From Asterella californica (taxonomy: Eukaryota > Streptophyta > Marchantiopsida > Marchantiales > Aytoniaceae), in the NCBI GenBank assembly GCA_036924285.1, contig JAYKYS010000001.1, positions 35,773,501 through 35,837,500 of the forward strand: DNA of 64,000 nucleotides. The letters are read 5' to 3'. A program made the translations under genes and the position numbers. Below the pieces are notes generated by a model. It saw only the letters and a program-made list of their open reading frames with translations. It had not been told where the DNA came from and did not search any database. Positions 27,084-37,662 of the stretch are shown in pieces (the stretch's first letter is position 1; each line of letters starts with the position of its first letter).

Positions 27084-28690
27084 GTGCATCACTTACCAAG
27101 GAACAGGAGACGTAACACCTCTGTCCAGATCTTTACTCAGGCACCACCAGAAACTGAGAACACAAAAGCTAATATAGCCAGCACTAGCAAAGCGACTGAA
27201 ACCAAGACTCCAACAAGTGAGGAGAAGGGTAAGAAAGCTATGGAGCAGGAGTTCAAAGAAGTGATGGAGAAGCGTCCTAAGAAAACTGACAAAGTTGAGG
27301 GACCAATGAGAAGAGTCAATCCATCAAGAGAGGAGAACAAATATCAAGTTCTTGTCACCCTCCCATGAGAAGATGAAGAATCGGAAGGAGTGAATTTAGA
27401 AACGACAGAGAAGGAAGACTCCAACGTGATACTCAGAGAAAAGATAGCAACGAGCGGAAAGGACCAGATGGACACTCGTACCCATAGACCTTCCTCAGGA
27501 AGACAGATGGAGGTAGACCTGGAGGATGCAAAGGAGGTAAAAAAGAAGAGAGACCAACATGAACACTCGAAGGTACGGAGGATGAGTGCGGGTAGCGAGA
27601 GAGTCTCGAAGCTACTAAATGAAGTACCAGAATCACTCACAACATTTGGAGGACGAGGAGTACCTAACTCAACCACACATACACCCAAAATGATACCTCG
27701 TTAGAAGTCCAAAGAGACTCATAAGCTCAGACCTAGCTAGTAGAGAGAAGTGGATCATTGAACACACGAGACATAGACAAGAGTGGAGGAGACAGAGGTA
27801 CACCAAATCATTAATATGCTGATCACACCACAGGTCATTAGCTAGAACGTTAGAGAATACTAAATGCCTAATGCCGAAAGAATTGAATTACTGCACTGGG
27901 TTGAATAGAACCTACCATCCGAAAGGTGACTAATTGCAAGAGATTTCAACATGGTAGAGGACCGGGTGGACTCAAAAGATCTATTGGCGATCCTCCATGG
28001 AGCTGATTACAGAGCTTGGACTAGGATGATGAACAAGTACAAGTTGGTTGATAATAGACAATTGGCAATTCAACAAGAATGACCATTGTGCACATGTCAC
28101 TCGATCTACAAAGAGCAGATAGATCAAGTCCGACTAGATCACACTGCTATATAAATCAATTTGGGAAGTGGATGGAGATAGTACAGAAGCACAAGCACGA
28201 TAACAGCCAAACCTTGTCGGACCACCACCCAGTACTAGTACATGTGATCTTGCAAAGAAGACCAAGGGAAATGACCGATAGAAAGATCTACTTCAAAGTT
28301 GAAGTGGAGAGACTCAAAGACCAACAATTCATGGAAACTATTAGAGAACAATTGAAGGAGGCACCAGTATCACCTATAAGAGATCATCGAGTCTGCTGGA
28401 TCCTAAAATGGAGGAAGGTGAGAAGATCACTCAGGTCACGACAAGCAGAGCTACGTAAAAAAGATGATACATTGGAACAACATTGAAAGAGCTAGTCGAC
28501 CTAACAGAACCGCTAACCTTAATCCAAGAGAAGCTCTTCGGAAGCAACAAGTCGAAATGGAGGACAAGACATGTAGACTTGAACAGAAAGAGGCTCTAAG
28601 ATGAAAGCGAAGGAGCCGGCAAAATGTGCAGTAGGTGACGCTTTGACATCATACTTCTTTGCTCAAGAAAAAGCAAAGAGGGAAGCTATC
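27084..28690 (+). pseudogene. Decayed L1-like LINE: ORF1 tail and ORF2 endonuclease
   Basis: Two collinear frames (27084-27368 and 27390-27704, same phase, split by TGA) encode a charged tail with NKYQVL, as at the C-terminus of plant L1 ORF1 proteins. Downstream, broken frames resemble an AP-type endonuclease. In order they read PNAERIELLHWVE near 27870, ARDFNMVEDRVDS near 27937 and LSDHHPVLVHVIL near 28218, followed by an SYFFAQEKAKRE-like segment near 28650. In intact LINEs this endonuclease nicks target DNA to prime reverse transcription. Several stops and frameshifts break it here, and the reverse transcriptase itself is absent. The sequence passes into Ty3 gag-like sequence at about 28690. 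Recognition rests on remembered family motifs. Confidence 0.6.
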
Positions 28691-29330
28691 AAAACTATAC
28701 TCAAGGAAGATCGAACATTCGAAGACCAACACGAAGTGTTGTTGGAAGAAAAGAGAAGGTGAGATTCAGAGGATGCAATGGAAGAAACTTCTTCCAAGAA
28801 ACAGACTCGAGAGGAAAAAATCTACCAAGAGCTTCGGGGTGCGGGAGCTCAAGATCTATCAATGGATGATGTTCCTCTCCATTGAAAGAGAAAGCAAAAG
28901 AGTCACAGAAGGAGAAGAGTAAACCGACTGCATACAAACTGCAGTCAGATATCGAGACTGCAACATACTTGAAGGGAGTTTTGGAAAACTACATTCTAAA
29001 TGCGAAGGTGGAGTTTACCAAGGAGGTTTTGGACATTTGTTAAGCGTGAGTTTCATGATGTCATCATCGACATCATCAAACAGAAGCGATAGATTACAGA
29101 TGAGATTATTTTATCACATGCTTTGGATACTAGGGTGTCTGTGGATGACGATAAAGAGCTTGCAAAGTGTAATGTACATTCTTCAAAACAAAAAAGCGAT
29201 AGAAGACGTCGGTGTCATAGAACGTGAAGTTTGATATGAGAATACACCAGATATCTGACTGTAGAGAAATACAACAAAACCTTGGACCAACACGATGAAA
29301 TCCTAGTGTCCTCACTACCCAACCTATCAA
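28691..29330 (+). pseudogene. Decayed gag fragment of the B/C/D Ty3 family
   Basis: Broken frames align with gag of copies C and D. LLEEKRR near 28740 matches LEEKRRRED of C. AYKLQSDIETATYLK near 28932 matches AYKLQSDIEIATDLK of C. REFHDVIIDIIKQKR near 29044 matches REFHELIIDVIKRKR of D. Stops and frameshifts are frequent. A block at about 29237-29271 recurs near 34664, at the start of copy B. The fragment probably marks an old insertion next to or into the LINE. Confidence 0.65.
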
Positions 29331-30599
29331 GCTTGTCTCGGCTTCTACTGACCTAACATGATCTTAAGTGTAACACACGTGCATCACACAACACAACTGG
29401 ACGTCCAATCTTATCTTGAATAGAAGAAGTATCTATTCATGATGAACATAAGCTATAGCTCACAAGAGTATCTTCATGAAGTCTCACCTCCAATCCTCAA
29501 GTCATTTGCTCAAAGCCAACCAAGTCGGTGAAATCACTCTTCTCCTTCGAAACCTGCCACGTTGTAATCTGAACTTTGACAACCTCGTGCTCTCAACTCA
29601 AACTTCCAACTGGGTTCAAACTTCACAAGAAATTCTCCCTAACCCTTCACTACAACTCTCTGAAATTTCAGCTTCAGACCCCAAAATGGACCAAGCCAAA
29701 ATGGACCAAGCCTCTCATCTGTGCTAACTTATGAGCATTAGAGATCCCGATGGCTAAAATCCACGACCTCAACACCTTCACTAAACCAAATGAGCTAAAA
29801 TTTCACATACAATAAGTCGATAAGACGCACTCCAATCTTGGAAATTTTCACTCAAAGATTCGAACCCATGCTCATGGAACAACTCAAACCTTGAATTCAA
29901 GAAAAATGATATTACTTTCATTTCTCAACTGTCACAATCAACTTTGATCGACCGTCTCGAGGTCAAATCCAACCCAAACGTATGACTGTTTTACATCAGT
30001 GCAACCAGCACGGCATTAAACTATCCAATCTAGTTGATAATATTGAAAGATCATCTATCAAACTCTAGAAACACTCGAAAATATGATTTGGGATATGGAT
30101 TTGACCCCTTGACATGGAACGATCATAACACCCCGATCAGAGCTCTAAACTGATCGGTCTCCCCCTCCAGATTGTAGCTCAGAACTTGGATGAATTTGAT
30201 TTATCGAAAATGGATCAATGAGAAAAGAGGTTGAGAATCACTTGTTCTCCTACTTAGCACTATAGATCGAGTTGTAACCCTAAACACCCTCACACCTTCA
30301 AAGCTTGAACTAAGATACTTTGAACCCCAACCTTAACATATGATAATCACCCTCTCCGGACGATAGAGATAATAATGACACAAAAATACACGAGACTCAA
30401 TACAAAGTCAAGATGATGACCTTGAATTTGTTTACGATGAAAGGTACGACAAAAAGAGATGAGGAGGCCATCACTTGATTGCAGTATTCCTCGTCAAAGT
30501 TCCTCGTAATCCACGCACGATGAGTGATCTTTCGCTAGCATTGACATCGAATATCAACCCAGACGTTGAAAGAGACGTTGGCTGAAAAGTTTAGGTCCA
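29331..30599. other. Non-coding; probably includes the distal part of the E LTR
   Basis: No coding frame is recognised. The E LTR, read on the minus strand from 31518, continues into this stretch. A possible end is the TGTCAC at 29930, which would give TG...CA termini and an LTR of about 1.59 kb, but no second LTR is present to test this. Confidence 0.4.
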
Positions 30600-31518
30600 A
30601 AGTAGGCAACAAATCACTATCAAAGGTGGTCACCATGGATATAGTGAAACTTGATATGGAACAAAACACACCTAGCGGTCCAACCGCCCGTGATGTCTGT
30701 CTGGGTCTAGGCTCTCGAACGGTGGTCTAACCCGCCGACTCGATCTCTAGTCTTGCTCTAGTCCTTACATCGTTCCTAAGTCCAGACGTCCAAGTCTGGA
30801 CCGGAACGTGTCTTGGAACCGGTCCAACCATCACTTCATGCTCCCAGGGTCCGCCCGCCAAACCCTGAGATCGGATGACTCGTCCTGGCCCACCTAGGCA
30901 TCGAGCTCCCCTCATAAATACTTCTGAGAATCGGCGGCCCCGTCCTCCTCTTTGATCTCTAAAAATTATACCTCAACCCGATCACGGGATCGGTCATAAT
31001 TTTCAGCTCGGAGGTCAGTTCGAGGAGTTCTACATATCATATGGAAAGTTCTCATCGAGACCTTTCTAATGATACCTTACTCGCCTCGAGATCTTATGTG
31101 GAGCTCCGTCCACGACCTAAAATGTTGCTGGAGCTCCAACACTTGAGCCATTTTTTGAAAACCTGTGGTCCAGACCCAAACTCGAACCTTGTGGTTCGGA
31201 CCAGCGTCCAGACCACGGTCCGTCTGCGTCTCCGATCCATATCTCGATCCTGCGTCTCAGACCCACGTCTTAGGACTAAGTTTTGGTCCGTTTCTAGAGT
31301 TGTCTCTTTTGACCAACGTTCGACTGGGGTCGTCTTGCGGTAGGCCCTTATGTCCTAATCCAATATTCCAACCTTGGTTTAGAGAACCACTTAGGGTTCA
31401 TCTGATCCCGACTTCTCGGTCAAGCCGTTAAGTCTAACTCGCAGCAACCTAGCACAAGTCCACTAGGGTTTTATTGTTCGTGTCTGCTCGTCTGATCCTG
31501 AGAATGAGGATCGCGACA
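30600..31518 (-). repeat. 3' LTR of chromovirus E (proximal part)
   Basis: On the minus strand the LTR begins TGTCGCGATCCTC at 31518, directly after the polypurine tract of element E. It aligns with the degenerate copy at 1312-2205 in opposite orientation. The listed range is the part supported by that homology; the LTR probably extends to lower coordinates. The 5' LTR of E is missing from this window. Confidence 0.75.
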
Positions 31519-31532
31519 TTCACCCCCACTTT
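31519..31532 (-). other. Polypurine tract of element E
   Basis: On the minus strand this reads AAAGTGGGGGTGAA immediately before the LTR start TGTCGCGA. It is the expected plus-strand primer of an LTR retrotransposon. The equivalent tracts of B and D occupy the same position relative to their LTRs. Confidence 0.8.
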
Positions 31533-32245
31533 GAAGGTTGATGCCTTCATCAACAATGATCTTTAAGTTAACACGAAGTTCAAAATGGGTAGCCAACCCC
31601 TTGGCGTCAGAACGTGGTAGCTAACCCGCAATTCTCTTCTTGGCTTGAGTCTTAAGTTGTCGCTAGAACACATGGAAAATTCCAACTAGTCTCGAGAAAA
31701 GCCTTACCTTTTTGGCCAACCTTAAACAAAACTAGTTGACAATTTCTAAACATTCTACTTAAGACTCTAACTTGCTAACTATAAGTATTCACACCTACTT
31801 ACGAGGTCTCTCGAAACTCACTTTCTGATCGCAACCTAATTTGACTTAGACGCGTGACTAAGTTTACTTTGCAGTTAGAAAACCGCAATGCAAGATCCCC
31901 CAAGTCTCAAGACAAGTATAAAAGTTCATACTTGCTTTGCCAACGCTATGGGCAAACCTAAGTCTTGACATCTAGACTTAGTCTTGATTTGGATGTTTAT
32001 CCAAACCATCTCGCTTCCTTTGAGTGTGCTTCGTTCCTCCTCTTGATAACATCTTAGGCATCTGATCAAAACTAGTCATAGCCATGCACTACCAATACAC
32101 TTAGACAAATTTCAAGAAACAAAATCTTTATTTCCACATAATACAAAGTAAAGTTACAAAGTCCATCGGCTCAAGTCGTCTCAAGTTGCACTCGTATGGT
32201 TTATCGTTCCTTCACTCCTCGTTGGAAGGAGATGTCCTCATCTTG
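31533..32245 (-). other. 3' untranslated region of element E
   Basis: Between the end of the E pol frame (stop at 32246-32248 on the minus strand) and its polypurine tract lie about 700 bases with no coding frame. This is a plausible pol-LTR spacer. Confidence 0.55.
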
Positions 32246-34645
32246 CTAACGCCCTTGTTGTCCTTGTCGCCGTTTGAAGAGGTCCAATACTTCGCTTGCA
32301 TGAGCTAGCTCTTCCTCTGGCATCCAAGTTGCTTCCTTCAAATGATATCCACGCCATTTGACCAAGTACTCCATCCGGTTTAGATTTACGTCGCGATCGC
32401 AAAATGATCTCTACCTCGTATTCTGCTTCGTCTTGCACGACATCAGGTTGAGGCTTGAGAACCTGTTTGCGCTCCAGTCGTAAATCATCCTTGAAGTATT
32501 TCTTTAATAAAGAAACATGGAAAGTCGGATGCAACGGCCACTCGAGAGGAAGATCTAACGTATAGACATCTTCGTACGGATTCTTGACAATGAAAAAAAG
32601 TCTCGTAAACTTCGATGATAACTTCACCGATATTCTCTCTGGAAGGATGAAGTTCTTTGCACTTAACCATACCTCTTCGCCCACTTGAAACTTCACTTGC
32701 TGCCGATGCTTGTTTACCTGCTTCGTGTATCGTTGCTGGGTCTTCTTGAGGTTCTTCTTTACTTGCTCCTCGCACCGCTGCATTTCCGCCATCAACTCTT
32801 CAGCTGATGTTTGTCATGTTCTTGGTCATGCTGATGTAGAACTCTCTGCAAGAGTCATGTCAAGAGGCCCTTCTAGCTCACGTCCGTAAGTCAGCAAGAA
32901 AGACGATTCGTCGGTCGTTGAATGCTTGGTGGAATTGTAGCAATACTCCGCAAGACTGAGCCACTCTGCCCAATCACTTTGGTCCGCGTTGACATAATTC
33001 TTCAAGTATTGGTTTAGAATTTAGTTAACTCGTTCTGTTTGCCCATCTGTTTCAGGATGAAAGGCGGTATTAAATTTTAACTTAGTCCTCAATTTTTGGA
33101 ACAAGTATTTTCAAAAGACACTTGTGAACTTAGAGTCTCGGTCTGAAATAATACTCCGAGGTAATCCATATGAACGCCACCAAGTATCTAGGAACAAGCA
33201 AGAAGTCGTGAATGTTTGTTGCGGTATCCAAGGTTGGGACAAACTTCTCTAGTTTGCTAAACCGGTCAACTATCACAAAGATTGCGTTGTATCCATTTGA
33301 GTCAGACAGGGACGTAATGAAGTCCATGCTAATGCTTTTCCAAGGTCTGACTGGAATCGACAAAGGATGAAGCAACTCCTGTTTCTTCTCATAAGAAACG
33401 TGGTTTGCTTGACAAGTTACGCATGTTTTCATAAAGTGGACGACATCGTCTTTCATGTGAGGCCAATAAAACTTTCTAGCTATCACTGCTAAAGTGGACT
33501 TTTCTCTTTTATGGTCTGATAAGACGCATCATGATGTTCTTTGAGCAACTTAGTCTTAAGTTTTCCTTGTCCCACATAAACCCGACTTTGCTTGAACATG
33601 AGTAAGCCATGTCTTAGTTGCATGTTCTGCAACTTCACTCCTCGCTTGAGCTGTTCCAAGTATTCTTTCGCTTGGTCATCGCACATGTAACCTTCACGTA
33701 TTCGTCTCTCCAAGTCTGACTCCTTAAGATACATAGCTCACAAAATCTATGACGATGAAAGATATTCTTCCTTGCGACTCAAGGCGTCAGGAACCACGTT
33801 GTCCTTTCTCGCTTTGTGGATTAACTCCACATTCAGGAGCGCCAAGGTATCATGCCATCTTAGTTGCTTTGGCGTCACCTGATCTTGTGTCTCAAAGTAC
33901 TTGAGTGAAATACTGTCAGTATACACTTGAGTTTTGTGAAGTCCCAAGTAATGCCGCCATTTCCTCAAGCAATGAACCACCGCAAAGAGTTCTTTCTCGT
34001 GAGTCGATCATTGACTCTCCGTCCCAGATAACTTCTTACTTTTGTACGCTACATGTTTTCCATCCTACACCAACACTCCATCAAACGCATAGTCGCTCCC
34101 GTCCGTGTGCACCTCGAATGGTTTGTCAAACTCCAGAAGCTTCAAAATTGACACCTTTGACAAAATCAATTTGATTGTTTGGAACGCATCATCCACCTCC
34201 TTGGTCCAACTTACCTATGCATCTTTTCCCGTCCAGTCTGTCAGCGGCTTCACGATCTTTGAAAACCCCTTCACATACTTACGGTAAAACTGCACCAATC
34301 CTAAGAATCACCGCATTTCCTTCACTATAGTGGAGGCTCCCAAGTCACAATCGCGTCCACTTTCTGCATATCCGGACCGACTCCTTCTACACTAATGACC
34401 TATCTCAAGAAGTTAATGTGCTGCAAATCAAACTCACTCTTGTCGACGTTGGTAAACAGCTTATGCTCCCGCAGCTTCATCAACACCACCCTCAGCTGCT
34501 CCATGTGCGACTCCAAGGTTTTGGAGTAGATCAAGATGTCGTCGATGTAAACGATGACAAACTCATCCATCTCCTTGCGAAAAATGTGTTCATCAATGTA
34601 GCGAACGTCGAAGGGGCGTTACCGAGTCCAAATGACATGGGTGTC
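32246..34645 (-). pseudogene. Chromovirus E pol remnant: RT, RNase H, integrase, chromodomain
   Basis: Read on the minus strand from 34645 downwards, broken frames give the end of a Ty3 reverse transcriptase (SFGLGNAPSTF, a YIDD box near 34545 and LIYSKTLE). Next come RNase H (33747-33980, with NVVPDALSRK) and the integrase zinc finger and start of the catalytic core (33130-33486, with CVTCQ, SMDFITSL and VIVDRFSK). The integrase C-terminus follows (32238-32795, with LHPTFHVSLLKKY). After one more frameshift near 32390 a chromodomain is recognisable (EYLVKWRGY, EATWMPEEEL). Chromodomains direct chromovirus integrases to marked chromatin. Gag, protease, most of the reverse transcriptase and the 5' LTR are missing. 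Stops and shifts are numerous, so this is an old, 5'-truncated copy. Confidence 0.85.
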
Positions 34646-34663
34646 GTGTGACGTGCTTTCTTA

Positions 34664-37599
34664 TCTGAGAATACACCGAGTATCTAGCTGTGGAGAATAG
34701 CTTTTGCTTTTGAAGCCTCAGAAATCGGATGTGTAGATCCTAGCATTGTGACACCAATGATCATATTCACAGTTTCACATGCTCCTTGGGACTTGAGGTC
34801 AATTCCTGTACCTAGAGTGCATCTACCGAAACTCATAGAGCTCTTGAAGGAGAAGATGCAGATGAAGATCTTGGAACCATCGTTTGCATCATACTCTAGT
34901 CGTTGGTTTACCGTACCAAAGAAGAGTGGTGCATTACGGTTCATCCAAGATATGCAACCTATGAACCAAGTGACCATCAGAAATACAGGTATATGACCTA
35001 TCGTCGGAGAGTTTGCTGAAGCGTTTGCTGGGAGAACTATTTACTCTATAGGAGATCTTTACTCTGGGTACGATCAGTTTCAACTTGCTGAACAGAGTAG
35101 AGATATCACCACCATGAGGACACCGTTGGGTTGGTCAGAATGTGCACGCTACCACAAGGAGCAACAAACTTGGTAGCGCACATGATGAACGGGATGAACA
35201 AGGTTCTTCGTGAGTTCATTCCTGAGAAGACCATGCCTTTCTTGGATGACATTCCAATTAAGGGATGCGTTGAGGAGGAGAAAGATGAGACAATGGATCA
35301 GAAGGGGTGTAGAAACTTTGTTGCTGATCACATTTCATATTGTGATAAAATCTTATCACGACTTGAAGAGGCGCACTTGACACTATCAGGTGCCAAGTCT
35401 TCATTTGGAGTGCGAGAGGTTGTGATTGTGGGGCACCTATGTGGATGGTTTGGACGCAAACCTGATCCTGGTAAAGTGGATGCCATACAACGGATGAAGG
35501 ATACTTGTGGTTCAACAACAGAGGTGAGAAGGTTTCTTGGAGCTTGTGTCTTCTATCATGTGTGGATTCCACATTTTGCACATGTGGCTGATCCTCTTTA
35601 TGATCTGTTGAAAAAGCACAAGAGGTTTGTATGGGAGGAGAGGCATATTGAGGCGATTCAGAGATTGAAGCAGTTGTTATCTTCTCCACCTGTACTTCGT
35701 CATGTGAGCTATGAGGATAGCAAACCAGTGATACTTACTGTTGATACTAGTCCGATAGCCATTGGATGGGCAGTAGGACAGGATGATGAAGAAGAGAATC
35801 GGTTTGCAGTCAGATTTGGAGCAAAGGTGTTGAGTGAGCGACATAGAAACTATCCTCAAGTGAAGTGAGAGTTATGGGGAGTAGTTACAGCTATGAAAGC
35901 TGAAAAGGACTATTTGATTGGAGCGCCAATAATAGTAGAAACAGATTGTTTATCACTATTAGGGATGATTACAAATTGTAACACCCCTGATATTGCTATG
36001 ATACGCTGGATTGCTTACATCAAGTCCTTACACCTTGAGTTCCGACACATATCGAGGAAGAACAATCTAGTAGTTGATATGTTATCTCATGCGAGGTATG
36101 AGGATGAGGAGGAGATGATAGAAGATACAGAAGATGTTGGTACTACTGTTTTCTGTAGAGCTCAAGGAGGTGAGAGTGAGCATTCGAAACTGTTCATGGA
36201 GGAGCTATATGAAGGAGAATGGATAGACGTAGGACGCTATCTAAGCTTGTTGACTAGACAGCCAGGATGGAGTGATGCCCACTTTAAACAAATCAGGAGG
36301 AAGGCTTATAACTACTTGCTACAAGGTGGTTATTTGTGGAAACATGCTAAGCAAGGTGGTAAGATACCACAAAAGGTTGTGTGTAAGGTTGACATGCAGA
36401 AGTTATTCATGCAGGAGTTTCATGAGAGCTTGTGGGCAGGACATAGAGGTATTTATGCCACCTTTACAAAGCTGAAGGAGAGATATTGGTGGCGTAACAT
36501 GTACAGAGATGTAGTTCAATTTGTGGAGACATGCCAAACTTGTCAAGAGTATTCAGGAATTCGGCATCGAGATGGATTACATCCTACTTATCCACTTGCA
36601 ATGCATTATAAGTGGGTAGTAGATCTTGTTATTATGCCAGTTGGTATATGGCAGATGCGATACTTAGTTTTGGCACGTGAGGATTTGTCCAACCAAGTGG
36701 AAGGGCGAGCCTTACGGACGAAATCCACAGAGGGAGTCTGCAAATTCTTGTTGGAAGATTTGATTTGTAGATATGGTTGTGTTGGGAAGATCACAGCTGA
36801 TCGAGGGGAGCTGAACAATGAAGAGGCTAAAGTGTTCTTCAAGAGGTGTGGTGTGAAGTTAGCTCTCACCATAGCCTACAATCCGGAGGGTAATGCGAAG
36901 AGTGAACGTGGTCATCCTCCTATTGTGAAAGCTATTATGAAAGCTTGCAAGGGGAGGGCAAGAGAATGGCCAAGATTTCTTCCGTTTGCATTATGAGCTG
37001 ATCGTTTGACTCATAGTTCAGTTACGGGATATATGCCGGCGGAGTTGATGCAGGGACAGAAACCTATCATGCCCATTGAGGAGCACATACCCACTTGGAG
37101 TGTTCTACCTTGGGAGGATGGTATGTCTACAGAAGATCTTCTTGCTGTCAGAATTCGTCAACTAGAGAGGAGACCTGAAGATGTAGAGATCGCACTGGAG
37201 AAGCTGAAAGAGGCGCGCTTGAGAAACAAAGACAGATTTGATAAGCGTCACCAATTAAGGCCGAAGGAGATTAAAGAAGGAGATTGGGTGTTGATCTACG
37301 ATAGTAGCTTGGACAACCAACACAGTGCGCTTAGAAAATTCTCTAAGCGATGGTTTGGCCCGTATGTGGTTCTTGTCGTGCTTGACCATGCCACATATTC
37401 ACTAAGAGAGCTTGATGAGGCAGAGCTCAAGGTTCCCATTGCAAGCAAGCGTGTGAAACTCTTCAAGAAGCGAGATGAAGGAATAAGCATGGAGGAAGTC
37501 GGAGAAGAGTTTGATATCTTGGATGATGACGGAGAAGATTTGGATGACGAAGATATTGCTAACGACAACATCAGTGAAGAGGACGAAGATATAGTGTGA
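34664..37599 (+). pseudogene. Ty3 family copy B: pol (RT, RNase H, integrase), 5' truncated
   Basis: The pol frame enters within the reverse transcriptase (EIGCVDPS, then SSRWFTVPKKSGALRFIQD) and continues through SGYDQFQL, PFLDDI and RNase H. Integrase follows with AGHRGIY, a CQTCQ finger, D residues in VVDLVIM and TADRGEL, and E in AKSERGH. It ends in an acidic tail after FGPYVV. Compared with D it has TGA at 34994-34996, a one-base frameshift near 35130, TGA at 35866-35868 (arginine in D) and TGA at 36994-36996 (tryptophan in D). Gag and protease are missing. A polypurine tract and LTR start follow the stop at 37599. It encodes replication proteins but cannot make them intact. Confidence 0.9.
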
Positions 37600-37650
37600 T
37601 GCCGATCACAACTTGTGAGTGTTGACGCATATCAGAGGATGCGCAGGTTT

Positions 37651-37662
37651 AGAAGGGGTGGA
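37651..37662 (+). other. Polypurine tract of copy B
   Basis: AGAAGGGGTGGA lies directly before the LTR start TGTCGTGTTGTGG and is preceded by GCAGGTTT. The same arrangement (GCAGGTTTGGAGGGGGTGAA before TGTCG) is seen at element D on the minus strand. Confidence 0.8.
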
